The translations under genes were made by a program, and so were the position numbers. A DNA stretch of 64,000 nucleotides from Streptomyces sp. SLBN-118 (GTDB lineage: Bacteria > Actinomycetota > Actinomycetes > Streptomycetales > Streptomycetaceae). Under the pieces are notes generated by a model. The model made no database searches. It saw only the letters and a program-made list of their open reading frames with translations, and was not told the origin of the DNA. The DNA lies in the NCBI RefSeq assembly GCF_006715635.1, contig NZ_VFNP01000002.1, positions 2,542,001 through 2,606,000 of the forward strand, read 5' to 3'. This document shows positions 46,402 through 55,503 of the stretch, one piece after another (the stretch's first letter is position 1; each line of letters starts with the position of its first letter).

Positions 46402-47475
46402 TCACGGGGAGGGCTGGGCGCCGGGTGAGAGGGAGCCGCAGAGCGCCGCGGTCGCCTGGCCCGTCGCATACGGGTCCGTACCCGCCGGGCCGTCCGCGGT
46501 CGCCCGCTCGCCGGCGAGCAGCGGTCGCAGAGTCCGGGAAGCGTCCACCGAGCAGGCCTGCGGGCCGGCCTGGACATAGCTGACCAGCAGCTCGGCGCGG
46601 TGCTTGTGCAGGTCGTCCCGGTCGAAGCGGAAGTGCAGCTCGCGGCGGACGGTGAACAGTGAGGCCCGGCCGGCCCCGGGTCCGCTGACGCCAACCGGGC
46701 GCAGCGCATAGGCGAAGGTGTGGTCCGACGTCACCTCAAGGGCGTCGGGCCCCGCCTCGGCGAAGCGCAGCGTGCCCTGTACTCGCACCTGCGGGTCGGC
46801 CAGCGCCACCTTCGCGGGGTCGAAGCGGACCAGCCAGCCGGTCGCGGCATGGCGACCGTCGGCGGCAGGTGTGGCCATGCTCCGGTCGAACTGCTCCAGC
46901 TGGTCCGGGTCGAGCAGCATCCGTACCGGCCGCACCGCGCCGCCCATGAGGACGTCGGGTGCCAGCGAGGACTGCACGATGTAGTCCTTCGCCGTGGTCA
47001 GGGCCGTCATGACCTGATCCTCGGAGAAGTTCTTGGTGCGCCGGGCGCCCGGGAGATTGATGCCCGAGGCTCCGAGGCGGAAGTTCGCGGCGGGGCTGTG
47101 GGCGTAGAGGTCGGCGGGGGTGCCGCCCGGGACGGGGCCCTGTGGTGCGAGCGGGATCATGGTGACGCGCAGCGGTTCGGCCTGCTTGGTGGCCGGTGTC
47201 TGGTAGGGGTGGCGTATGCCGAGGTAGATCGCGGTTCCGAAGGCCAGCGCTACGAGCAGGACGAGCACCAGGAACTGCTTGGAGCCGGTCCTGCGGCTCC
47301 AGGCTGGAAGGCTGCGCACAGCGCGCGCGTGCTCGCCCATCCGTTCCTGCGCGGAGAACTCCTGAAGCCGCGCAGCCCGCACAAACGATTCGTCGAAGAC
47401 GACGGATCGGTACTCGTCCTCACCGCCGGGGAGTCCCTCGGGTGTCCCCTCAGGCGGGTCTCCGCGCCCAGCCAT
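46402..47475 (-). CDS. Membrane-anchored protein of unknown function, paralog of the next gene's N-terminus
   Basis: A 357-residue protein with a cytoplasmic N-terminal part (residues 1-65), one transmembrane helix (FLVLVLLVALAFGTAIYLGI) and a 270-residue extracellular domain that I do not recognise. The N-terminal motif RSVVFDESFVRAA recurs almost unchanged in the neighbouring protein (ASVVFDEDFVRAA), so the two are related there. The extracellular domain includes GGAVRPVRMLLDPDQLEQF and a closing pair of cysteines (PQACSVDAS, AALCGSL). It lies upstream of proA on the same strand. No envelope function can be assigned. Confidence 0.8.
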   Translation of the reverse strand: MAGRGDPPEGTPEGLPGGEDEYRSVVFDESFVRAARLQEFSAQERMGEHARAVRSLPAWSRRTGSKQFLVLVLLVALAFGTAIYLGIRHPYQTPATKQAEPLRVTMIPLAPQGPVPGGTPADLYAHSPAANFRLGASGINLPGARRTKNFSEDQVMTALTTAKDYIVQSSLAPDVLMGGAVRPVRMLLDPDQLEQFDRSMATPAADGRHAATGWLVRFDPAKVALADPQVRVQGTLRFAEAGPDALEVTSDHTFAYALRPVGVSGPGAGRASLFTVRRELHFRFDRDDLHKHRAELLVSYVQAGPQACSVDASRTLRPLLAGERATADGPAGTDPYATGQATAALCGSLSPGAQPSP

Positions 47476-47632
47476 ACTTTCAGGGTAGGTCCGGCGGGGC
47501 CTCGGTAAACGCGCTGGTACACGACAATGTCTGACGAGTTCTCACGCAGTCTTTCAAGCGGGCGCACAGCCCCTGATCAGGGCCTTGCCGGACGGCGGCC
47601 CCAAGGCCGGCCCCGGGGTGGCCGGGGTTCGG

Positions 47633-48244
47633 TCACGGAGTGCGCGGATCCGCCGGAACCGGCGGCCCGGGGTGGTCCGCGGAAGCGGAGGGCCCGCCCA
47701 CCCGGTCGGCGGCGGGGCCACCGGTGGGGGTTGCGTCGACACCGGTCCTGGCGGGCGGCGGCACCTGGTCCTGGCGGCTGCCCGAGGCCCCGCGGTAGAC
47801 GGCCGTGAAAGCGAGGGCGACCATCCCGATACCCATCAGCAGGGCCAGGATCCAGGCCACGGGACGGTGCCAGCGGGCGCTGCCGCGGTAGGGACGCAGG
47901 GCGCCGCCGTGGCGGCCGTACGGCCCGTTGTACTCGTCGTCGAAGTACGTGCCGTCGCCATCGTCGTCGTACGCCCGCTCGCGGTACGGACCGAGGCCGT
48001 AGACGTCGTCGTAGAGCTCGTCGTCGGGCACTCCGCCACGGGATCCGGGCCGCGATGCCTCGGCTTCGGCGCGGGCCTCGGCGGCAGCCAGAAGCCGCTC
48101 GACGGCGGTCGGCTCGTGGATCTCGGCAGCTCGCACGAAATCCTCGTCGAACACCACGGAGGCGAAGTCCTCGTCCGCGCCCCCGCGGTCGTCGTCGGGC
48201 TCCCAGCCGTCCGGGAACGGCCTGCCCCCCACGTCGTCCGGCAC
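47633..48244 (-). CDS. Membrane-anchored acidic protein of unknown function
   Basis: A 203-residue protein from the GTG at 48244 (a longer GTG start at 48325 is possible). It has an acidic N-terminus with ASVVFDEDFVRAAEIHE, shared with the protein encoded at 46402-47475, then an Asp/Tyr-rich low-complexity region (YDDVYGLGPYRERAYDD), one transmembrane helix (PVAWILALLMGIGMVALAF) and a short Pro-rich extracellular tail. The shared motif and adjacent position suggest they interact or were duplicated. Function unknown. Confidence 0.75.
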   Translation of the reverse strand: MPDDVGGRPFPDGWEPDDDRGGADEDFASVVFDEDFVRAAEIHEPTAVERLLAAAEARAEAEASRPGSRGGVPDDELYDDVYGLGPYRERAYDDDGDGTYFDDEYNGPYGRHGGALRPYRGSARWHRPVAWILALLMGIGMVALAFTAVYRGASGSRQDQVPPPARTGVDATPTGGPAADRVGGPSASADHPGPPVPADPRTP

Positions 48245-48321
48245 GCCTTCAGAGTAAACCTGGCCGATCGCTTTGGCAGGCAGAGTCCGAAGTCTGCCCG
48301 CCCGGGTGACCTTCGCGACCG

Positions 48322-49614
48322 TCACCGGGTGTGACCGTCTCCTGTCACGATGTACTTCGTCGAGGTCAGCTCCGGAAGGCCCATCGGGCCTCGTGCGTGC
48401 AGCTTCTGCGTGGAGATCCCGATCTCGGCGCCGAATCCGAACTGGCCACCGTCGGTGAAACGCGTGGACGCGTTCACGGCGACCGTCGTGGAGTCGACCA
48501 ATTGGGTGAACCGGCGGGCCGCCGCCTGCGAGGTGGTGACGATCGCCTCGGTGTGCCCGGAGGACCAGAGCCGGATGTGGGCGACGGCCGAGTCCAGCGA
48601 GTCGACGACGGCCGCGGCGATGTCGTAGGACAGGTACTCCGTCTCCCAGTCCTCGGCCGTGGCCGCCACGACGGTGGCCTTGGTGGCGTCGCCGTACTCC
48701 AGCACCCGCTCGTCGCCGTGCACGGTCACCCCGGCCTCGGCCAGGGCGTCCAGGGCGCGCGGCAGGAACTCGGCCGCGACGTCCTGGTGGACCAGGAGGG
48801 TCTCGGCGCTGTTGCAGACGCTCGGGCGCTGCGCCTTGGAGTTGATCAGAATGTCCACGGCCATGTCGATGTCGGTCTGCGCGTCCACGTACACATGGCA
48901 GTTGCCGGTGCCGGTCTCGATGACGGGGACGGTGGACTCCTCGACGACCGTACGGATCAGGGATGCGCCGCCGCGCGGGATGAGCACGTCCACCAGGCCG
49001 CGGGCGCGCATCAACTCCCGTACGGAATCGCGGCTTTCACCGGGGACGAGCTGCACCGCGTCGGCGGGCAGACCCGAGCCGCCGACCGCGTCGCGCAGGA
49101 CCTTGACCAGGGCGCTGTTGGAGGCGTACGCGGACGAGGAGCCGCGCAGCAGGACCGCGTTGCCGGACTTCAGGCAGAGCGCGGCGGCGTCCACCGTGAC
49201 GTTGGGGCGGGCCTCGTAGATGATCCCCACGACGCCGAGGGGGACGCGCACCTGGCGCAGGTCGATGCCGTTGGGCAGGGTCGAGCCGCGGACCACCTCG
49301 CCGACCGGGTCGGGCAGCGCGGCCACGTCCCGCACGTCGGCGGCGATCGCCCGCACCCGCTCGGGGGTCAGGGTGAGCCGGTCGATGATCGACTCGCTGG
49401 TGCCGGCCTCCCGGGCCCGTGCGATGTCCTCGGCGTTGGCCGCGACGATCTCGGCCGTACGGACCTCCAGCGCGTCCGCGATCGCCAGCAGCGCGTCGTC
49501 CTTGGCCGAGCGCGGCAGCGGGGCGAGGTCGGCAGCGGCACCACGGGCCCGGTAGGCGGCCTGGGCGACGGGCGAGAGGTTGTCGTAGGGCGAGAGCGGC
49601 GAAGACATCGTCAT
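48322..49614 (-). CDS. proA: Gamma-glutamyl phosphate reductase
   Basis: Second enzyme of proline synthesis: NADPH-dependent reduction of glutamyl 5-phosphate to the semialdehyde; 430 residues. It is an aldehyde-dehydrogenase-fold protein with the catalytic Cys in [12 protein letters not shown], the NAD-binding part [15 protein letters not shown] and [17 protein letters not shown]. Starts at [11 protein letters not shown] (ATG 49614; a second ATG two codons on is possible). It lies downstream of proB with a small conserved gene between. The end of the gene is followed 78 bp later by the unknown membrane gene. Confidence 0.97.
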   Translation of the reverse strand: MTMSSPLSPYDNLSPVAQAAYRARGAAADLAPLPRSAKDDALLAIADALEVRTAEIVAANAEDIARAREAGTSESIIDRLTLTPERVRAIAADVRDVAALPDPVGEVVRGSTLPNGIDLRQVRVPLGVVGIIYEARPNVTVDAAALCLKSGNAVLLRGSSSAYASNSALVKVLRDAVGGSGLPADAVQLVPGESRDSVRELMRARGLVDVLIPRGGASLIRTVVEESTVPVIETGTGNCHVYVDAQTDIDMAVDILINSKAQRPSVCNSAETLLVHQDVAAEFLPRALDALAEAGVTVHGDERVLEYGDATKATVVAATAEDWETEYLSYDIAAAVVDSLDSAVAHIRLWSSGHTEAIVTTSQAAARRFTQLVDSTTVAVNASTRFTDGGQFGFGAEIGISTQKLHARGPMGLPELTSTKYIVTGDGHTR

Positions 49615-49688
49615 GCCCGCAGGGTACTGCGCTTTGCGGGGCCTCCCGGCGGGCGTCGTCGGCTGTCCCGCACTGCGAGACAGATGCC

Positions 49689-50141
49689 TCAGAAGGGGTG
49701 CACGCCCACCGGGGCGGCCGGCGGCGGACCGTACCCCTCCGCGATGCGCTGGTGGTACGTCTGGCGGTCGATGACCTCCAGGCCCACGATCTCCCACGGG
49801 GGCAGCCGGGCGCTGGAGCGGTGCTCGCCCCACAGCCGCAGCGCCACCGCCGCGGCGTCGTGCAGGTCCCGCGCCTCCTCCCAGTAGCGGATCTCCGCGT
49901 GGTCGTTGGCGTACCGGCTGGTCAGCAGGAAGGGATGGTCGTGCGCGAGCTGCTCCAGACCGCGGCGCACCTCCTTGAGCGGGGCTTCGGCGCCGGAGAC
50001 GCTGAGTGTGATGTGCCACAGCTTGGACTGCACACGGTCCTCGCCGTGGGTGTCCGTCTCCTTGGCGCTCTCCCGGCTCTGGGCGCCGTCGTCGAAGTCG
50101 GCGCCCGCTCCGACGCTGGTCAGAGCCCGTTCCTCGCCCAC
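49689..50141 (-). CDS. Conserved hypothetical protein between proB and proA
   Basis: A 150-residue protein from GTG 50141; the start is uncertain, since a GTG at 50033 with GAGGA four bases upstream would give 114 residues ([14 protein letters not shown]). Codons from 50141 on are strongly GC3-biased, which supports the longer form, while those upstream overlap a repeat-like sequence (GGGCGTGGGGGAAGCTCCCC). The core ([38 protein letters not shown]) is a compact alpha-beta fold that I do not recognise. Its constant position between proB and proA in actinobacteria suggests a linked role, but none is known to me. Confidence 0.8.
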   Translation of the reverse strand: MGEERALTSVGAGADFDDGAQSRESAKETDTHGEDRVQSKLWHITLSVSGAEAPLKEVRRGLEQLAHDHPFLLTSRYANDHAEIRYWEEARDLHDAAAVALRLWGEHRSSARLPPWEIVGLEVIDRQTYHQRIAEGYGPPPAAPVGVHPF

Positions 50142-50339
50142 GGCCCTACGGGCGTGGGGGAAGCTCCCCGGCCCTCGGGGCACATCCCCTGGGCGCGCTC
50201 GTCTCACCGGCGGCCTCCTGTTGCATGTGTCGTGATGCTGTACCCCGCCATTCCTCCGCAACAAAGTTGACCAGTCCCAGGCGGCATGTGGGGCGCTTTT
50301 GGTGAAGGTCTCCGACAGATGACGGGACTTTCAGCCGAA

Positions 50340-51467
50340 TCAGGGGTGCAGAACGACCAGATCGTCTCTGTGTACGACTTCGCGCTCGTACTCCGGTCCG
50401 AGTTCCTCGGCGAGTTCCCGGGTCGAGCGGCCGAGCAGCTGGGGGATCTCCTTGGCGTCGAAGTTGACGAGCCCGCGGGCCACGGCTCGGCCCGCGGTGT
50501 CGCGCAGCTCGACCGGGTCTCCCGCGCTGAACTCGCCCTCGACGGCGGCGATCCCGGCGGGCAGGAGCGACTTCCTGCCCTGCACCACGGCCCGTACCGC
50601 ACCGTCGTCGAGGGTCAGTGAGCCCTGCGGCGTCGAGGCGTGGGCGAGCCAGAGCAGCCGGTCGGCCGAGCGGCGTCCCGTGCTGTGGAAGTACGTGCCG
50701 GTGGCGCGGCCCGCGAGGGCGTCGGCCGCACGGACGGCCGAGGTGAGGACGACGGGCACGCCCGCCGCCGCGGCGATCCTGGCGGCCTCGACCTTGGTGA
50801 CCATCCCGCCGGTCCCGACACCCGCCTTGCCCGCGCTGCCGATCTGTACGTGCGCGATGTCGGCCGGGCCGCGCACCTCCTCGATCCGTGAGGTGCCGGG
50901 CCTGGCCGGATCCCCGTCGTACAGCCCGTCGACATCGGAGAGGAGGACCAGCAGATCGGCCCGTACCAAGTGGGCGACGAGGGCGGCGAGCCGGTCGTTG
51001 TCGCCGAAGCGGATCTCGTCCGTGGCGACGGTGTCGTTCTCGTTGACGACCGGGACGGCGCCCATGTCGAGCAGCTGGTCCAGGGTCCGGTAGGCGTTGC
51101 GGTAGTGGGCGCGGCGGCTGGTGTCGTCGGTGGTGAGGAGCACCTGGCCGACGCGTACGCCGTAGCGGGCGAAGGAGGCGGTGTAGCGGGCGACCAGCAG
51201 GCCCTGGCCGACGCTGGCGGCCGCCTGCTGGCGGGCCAGGTCCTTGGGGCGGCGAGCCAGGCCCAGCGGTGCGAGGCCCGCGGCGATGGCGCCTGAGGAG
51301 ACCAGCACTATCTCCTTCTCGCCGCCGCTGCGCACCTTGGCGAGCACGTCGACGAGGGCGTCGACGCGGTCGGCGTCGAGCCCGCCCGATGCCGTGGTCA
51401 GCGAGGACGAGCCGACCTTGACGACGATCCTGCGGGCTTGCGTTACCTGCTGTCTTGCCACTGTCAC
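50340..51467 (-). CDS. proB: Glutamate 5-kinase
   Basis: First enzyme of proline synthesis, phosphorylating glutamate at the gamma carboxyl; feedback-inhibited by proline in known enzymes. It has 375 residues: an amino-acid-kinase domain (RRIVVKVGSSSLTTASGG, VLVSSGAIAAGLAPLG, VPVVNENDTVATDEIRFGDN, GSAGKAGVGTGGMVTKVEAA) and a C-terminal PUA domain (about 290-375). Start GTG 51467, or a second GTG two codons on. Proline synthesis is also used for osmoprotection. The usual obg-proB neighbourhood is broken by three envelope genes. Confidence 0.97.
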   Translation of the reverse strand: MTVARQQVTQARRIVVKVGSSSLTTASGGLDADRVDALVDVLAKVRSGGEKEIVLVSSGAIAAGLAPLGLARRPKDLARQQAAASVGQGLLVARYTASFARYGVRVGQVLLTTDDTSRRAHYRNAYRTLDQLLDMGAVPVVNENDTVATDEIRFGDNDRLAALVAHLVRADLLVLLSDVDGLYDGDPARPGTSRIEEVRGPADIAHVQIGSAGKAGVGTGGMVTKVEAARIAAAAGVPVVLTSAVRAADALAGRATGTYFHSTGRRSADRLLWLAHASTPQGSLTLDDGAVRAVVQGRKSLLPAGIAAVEGEFSAGDPVELRDTAGRAVARGLVNFDAKEIPQLLGRSTRELAEELGPEYEREVVHRDDLVVLHP

Positions 51468-51551
51468 ACTGCCGAATCTATGCCAGGGCGCGGGGCGGGT
51501 GCGCGGCCATTTCACCGGCTGGACAGCGTGCACCCACCCCCGCCGCGGAGT

Positions 51552-53660
51552 TCAGCGCGCGACGGCGGTCGACTCCTGGGACTCCGCGTCCGGGGCCTCC
51601 GGCTCGGGGTCGAGCTCGCCGATGACCTCGCCTCCGATGCGCTGGGCCACACCGGCGTTGCGTGCCTCGGCCTTGGCCGTCAGGCGCCGTACGGCCTCAT
51701 TGAACAGCTCGATCGAGCTGGGCTCCTCCGGTCCGAGCAGATAGCGCTTCAGTTCGCGCCTGGCGTCCGCCAGTTTGTCGCCGGAACGGTCCGCCACCGC
51801 GTCGAGCAACTCGCTCAGCTCCTCGGCGCTGTTGGAGAGGATGACCGCGGCCCGTACGGCGGTGTTCTGCCGCTTGAACTCCTCGTCGCCCAGTTCGGCC
51901 GAGTCGGTCACGGCGTAGGGCTTGCCGCTCGCGATGAAGTCCGAGACCACGCTGGAGATGTCGGAGACCATGCCGTCGGCCTCGTTGAAGCAGTCGTACA
52001 GCTTGGGCTCGGAGCCTGTGACGACCCGGTGCTCCCACCAGCCGCACGAGCGCCAGTAGGCGTCGTTCCACTCGGTCCGAAGCCTTTTGATCTCGGCCAG
52101 GCGCTCGGGGTCGGCGAGCGAGACCCGCGACTCCTCCGACTCGTCGCCGCCCGCGCGGCCGGGCTTGCCGAGCTCGGCCAACCGGGCCTGGATACGGGTC
52201 AGTTCGGCCTTCGCCGCGGTCTGGTCCGACTGGGCGGCGGCGGCTTCGCCGGCCCAGCGGGGGTCGACGGCACGCTCGGCGGCCGCGGCGCGAACCATCG
52301 CGGTGATCCGCTCGTGGACGGCCAGGGCCTTCTTGTTGCGGATGCCGGTGAAGGGGTGCGGCTTGTAGATGACGCGGACCGGCTTCTCGGCCTCCAGCAG
52401 CCGCCGGACGATGTTCTCGCCTGCCAGCAGCAGGGAGGTGTTGCCCGGGTTGTCGTCCCAGCCCTCCCAGGTGGGGGCGTACAGCACCGTGGGGATGGGG
52501 TTCTTCGGGGTGCCGGCCCAGGAGGTGATCGGTGCCAGCTGCGGGCGGCCCACCTCGATGATGTCCTCGTCGCGCACGCCGATGTCGGCCAGCGCGTAGC
52601 GGTCACGCCCCGCGCGGCCTGCGGTCCACACCTCGTCGTACACCTTGCTGAAAGGGTTGACGCTGGCCAGCTTGTCGCTGTCGCCGTGGCCGATGAAGAC
52701 GTGCTTCATGGTCGGCACGCGCAGGATGTGGATGTTCTTGCCGACGTTGGCCGGGTACAGCGCGACACGGACCGAGGACAGGTCGAGATTCATCAGATGC
52801 ATGCCGCCGGGCACGCAGATGACCGGTACGGCGGTCGTCGCGAGCTTCTTCACCAGGCCGCGCTCACGCATGATGATCAGCGGCCGGCCGTCGATCTGCT
52901 CCATCGTCTCGAGCCACATGTTGACCTGGTACGCGGACTCGTCCGAGCCGGAGAAGTACAGGACGACGGTCGGCTGGTACTCGCGCAGCCAGGTCTCGAC
53001 GCCCTTGAGCACGGCGGCCGCGCCCGGCACCCGGCGATTGCGCCGCAGGTAGGGGACGAGGACGGCCGTGTAGAGCAGTCCGAGGGCAAGGGTTACGGCG
53101 ACGCCCACATACCCGATGCCGTACGAGCCGGTTCCCGCGGCGATCACCACGCCGGCCATCGCCGGGATGTCGAGGTGGAGCATCTTCTCGCCGGAGCGGC
53201 GCAGCAGCGCGTTCGGCGGGGCGTCGGGGATACGGACGGCGTTCAGGTCCACGTTGCGCGTGACGACCGGCATGGTGCGGCGCAGACGGATCAGGGTCGT
53301 GAGCGCGCCCTGCGGCGCCTGGAGGCCGTAGAAGATCAGGAACCCGGCGACGGCCGCGTAGAAGAAGGTGGTCTCCGCCAGTCCCTCACGGGCGAGCAGC
53401 AGAACCAGCAGCAGCTCACGCAGCAGGAAGCGGATCGGCAGACCGGCGCGGACCTTGTTGAGCCGGTTGACCAGGTAGCTGCCCTTCTGGTGCAGATACC
53501 AGTCGGCAAGGTACGTCACAGCGGCGGCAGCCGCGAAGAACCAGAGGTTCGGGATCAGTGCGGCGATCATCACGCACGGATAGCCGAGTCCCATCAGAGC
53601 CGCTGCGGCCAGCTCTGACCGGCTGCCGACGCGAGCCAGTCGAATAGCGGTCGAAATCAC
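51552..53660 (-). CDS. CDP-glycerol/ribitol-type polymerase (TagF/TarL-like)
   Basis: A 702-residue protein of the CDP-glycerol:poly(glycerophosphate) glycerophosphotransferase family, which polymerises polyol phosphates of wall teichoic acid. The N-terminal 250 residues have several membrane helices (FFAAAAAVTYLADWYL, LLLVLLLAREGLAE, VAVTLALGLLYTAVLV), and the GT-B-like domain follows: MKHVFIGHGDSDK (catalytic His loop), VLYAPTWEGW, VIYKPHPFTG and ADGMVSDISSVVSDF are the family's conserved elements. The GTG start follows AGCAGG. With the neighbouring cytidylyltransferase-SDR and glycosyltransferase genes it forms an apparent teichoic acid set; substrate glycerol or ribitol cannot be told from sequence. 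Confidence 0.87.
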   Translation of the reverse strand: MISTAIRLARVGSRSELAAAALMGLGYPCVMIAALIPNLWFFAAAAAVTYLADWYLHQKGSYLVNRLNKVRAGLPIRFLLRELLLVLLLAREGLAETTFFYAAVAGFLIFYGLQAPQGALTTLIRLRRTMPVVTRNVDLNAVRIPDAPPNALLRRSGEKMLHLDIPAMAGVVIAAGTGSYGIGYVGVAVTLALGLLYTAVLVPYLRRNRRVPGAAAVLKGVETWLREYQPTVVLYFSGSDESAYQVNMWLETMEQIDGRPLIIMRERGLVKKLATTAVPVICVPGGMHLMNLDLSSVRVALYPANVGKNIHILRVPTMKHVFIGHGDSDKLASVNPFSKVYDEVWTAGRAGRDRYALADIGVRDEDIIEVGRPQLAPITSWAGTPKNPIPTVLYAPTWEGWDDNPGNTSLLLAGENIVRRLLEAEKPVRVIYKPHPFTGIRNKKALAVHERITAMVRAAAAERAVDPRWAGEAAAAQSDQTAAKAELTRIQARLAELGKPGRAGGDESEESRVSLADPERLAEIKRLRTEWNDAYWRSCGWWEHRVVTGSEPKLYDCFNEADGMVSDISSVVSDFIASGKPYAVTDSAELGDEEFKRQNTAVRAAVILSNSAEELSELLDAVADRSGDKLADARRELKRYLLGPEEPSSIELFNEAVRRLTAKAEARNAGVAQRIGGEVIGELDPEPEAPDAESQESTAVAR

Positions 53661-53810
53661 GAAGAACCTGCTCCAAGGGGTGCCGGTTGTTTCACGTTTG
53701 GCGGGTTATGTGAAGGTGGGGCTTCACGAACTCGGGCCTCTGTTCTCGCCTCAAGGGTTTTCGCCTCAGGGCGACCACAAAGGCCCGATAATTACTTTAA
53801 CGAACGAGTA

Positions 53811-55310
53811 TTACACATCCTCCTGGCGGTCCAGGACCGCTTCGAGTGCCTTCTCGAAGTCCGAGGCCTCGCTCGCTTCACGGGTCGGATCCTGCTGCCG
53901 GACGTCAATGACGTGACCGGTGAGTTCGGACAGCAGCACATCCAGCGAGGTCCTTGCCACGGCCTCGGAAGAGAGCAGCGAGCCCTCCGGTTCCGCGCCG
54001 AAAGCCTTGGTGCGCATCGGAGTCGCGGTGCGCTCGGGATTCACGCAGTTGACGCGAATTCCGTCGCCCGCCCATTCGTCGGAAAGGGCCTGGGTGAGAT
54101 TCACCATGGCCGCCTTGGTCGACGAATAGAGGCTGTACTCGGCGCGACCGCGGGTGTAGCTGGAGGAGGTGTAGAGGAGCAACTGCCCCTTTGTCTCCGC
54201 CAGATACTTGTATGAGGCACGCGCGATCTGCACCGGGGCCAGGTAGTTGACGTTCAGCGCTTCCTGAATGGTGCTGTTGTCGGTCTCGGCCAGCTTGCCG
54301 ATACGCAGCACACCGGCCGTGTTGATGACGTAGTCCACCCTGCCCGTCTCGGCATACGCCCGCGAAAGGGCGTCGTCGACATGCTCGGGATTCTCCACAT
54401 GCGTACCGGTGGTGGAGCGGCCCAGCGCGTAGACCTGGGCGCCGTACCGCTCCGCCAGAGCGCAGATGTCCGCGCCGATGCCGTACGAGCCGCCGAAGAC
54501 CACCAGCGTCTTGCCGGTCAGCAGCTCCTGGTAGGCGGCGGCGTCGGCCTGGCGGGGGGCGGCGCTGGATGCCAGCTGGAAGAGCTTGTCGGCGATGAAG
54601 ACGTCGACCGGCTGCGTGACCTTCATGTTGTACTCGTCGCCCGCGACCACATAGATCGGCACGTCGGGCAGGTACTTGAGCACCACGCTGCAGTCGTCGG
54701 TCGCCTGGAAGTTCGGGTCGCCTGCCGCGATCCCGTAGGCCCGCCGGATGGTGGAGAGCTTGAAGGCCTGCGGGGTCTGGCCCCGGCGCAGCCGCGAGCG
54801 GTCAGGGACGTCGGTGATGAACTCGCCGTCCTCGCCGTGGGTTCGGGTCACGATGATCGTGTCCGCGGACGGGATCGCGACATCGACGGCCTGATAGCGG
54901 TCGAGGGCGTCGACACAGTCCTTGATCACGCGCTGTGACAAAAGCGGACGGACAGCGTCATGGAAGAGGACGTTGGGGTCCTCACCCTCGGCGAGCCCCT
55001 CGCTCAGCGCCTCGATGGCGCGCTCGGTGGTCTCGTTTCGGGTCGCGCCGCCCTCAATCACCTTGGTCACCTTGGTGAGTCCGGCCTTGGCGATGATCCG
55101 CTCCACATCGGGCACAAAACCCGGCGCCATCAGTACGATGACGTTGTCGACGGACTCCGCTTGCTCGAAGATCGACAGTGTGTGCTCGATGACGGCCTTG
55201 CCGGCAATCTTCAGCAGCTGCTTCGGGATCGCCAGTCCCACTCTCTGACCGGTACCACCGGCGAGCACAACGGCTGTAGTGCGGGGCTTGGCTACGTGCG
55301 GCACAGACAC
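53811..55310 (-). CDS. Bifunctional cytidylyltransferase-short-chain dehydrogenase (CDP-ribitol type)
   Basis: A 499-residue fusion. Residues 1-235 form an IspD/TarI-like cytidylyltransferase: AVVLAGGTGQRVGLAIPKQL (CTP-binding loop), LFHDAVRPLLS and TDDCSVVLKY. Residues about 265-470 are a short-chain dehydrogenase with VVFGGSYGIGADICALAE (nucleotide-binding), NTAGVLRIG and the catalytic YSLYSSTK. This layout equals the CDP-ribitol-forming Bcs1/Acs1 of Haemophilus, which reduces ribulose-5-phosphate and couples it to CTP, so CDP-ribitol for ribitol teichoic acid is the likely product. IspD for isoprenoids is a related alternative. The start is GTG (55310 or 55304). Confidence 0.88.
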   Translation of the reverse strand: MSVPHVAKPRTTAVVLAGGTGQRVGLAIPKQLLKIAGKAVIEHTLSIFEQAESVDNVIVLMAPGFVPDVERIIAKAGLTKVTKVIEGGATRNETTERAIEALSEGLAEGEDPNVLFHDAVRPLLSQRVIKDCVDALDRYQAVDVAIPSADTIIVTRTHGEDGEFITDVPDRSRLRRGQTPQAFKLSTIRRAYGIAAGDPNFQATDDCSVVLKYLPDVPIYVVAGDEYNMKVTQPVDVFIADKLFQLASSAAPRQADAAAYQELLTGKTLVVFGGSYGIGADICALAERYGAQVYALGRSTTGTHVENPEHVDDALSRAYAETGRVDYVINTAGVLRIGKLAETDNSTIQEALNVNYLAPVQIARASYKYLAETKGQLLLYTSSSYTRGRAEYSLYSSTKAAMVNLTQALSDEWAGDGIRVNCVNPERTATPMRTKAFGAEPEGSLLSSEAVARTSLDVLLSELTGHVIDVRQQDPTREASEASDFEKALEAVLDRQEDV

Positions 55311-55503
55311 AGACGACCGACCTACCTTGCGACGAATGGGGGACGGGCTGATGGTCGCACTCTCCGTGACGGTCTCGCAAGGCGGTGGCCAAGCGCCCCA
55401 CACCTGCGTGAAACCGGGCGTTCACCCCCTGGACAGCGGCTACTGCTAGCTCCCGGCGCCGGGCCCGGGTGACCGAAACCACACGTGTCAACAGTGCGCA
55501 CGG

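Noticed and set aside
49615..50019. Longer start for proA
   Set aside because: It overlaps the conserved hypothetical gene; the normal ProA start is at 49614.
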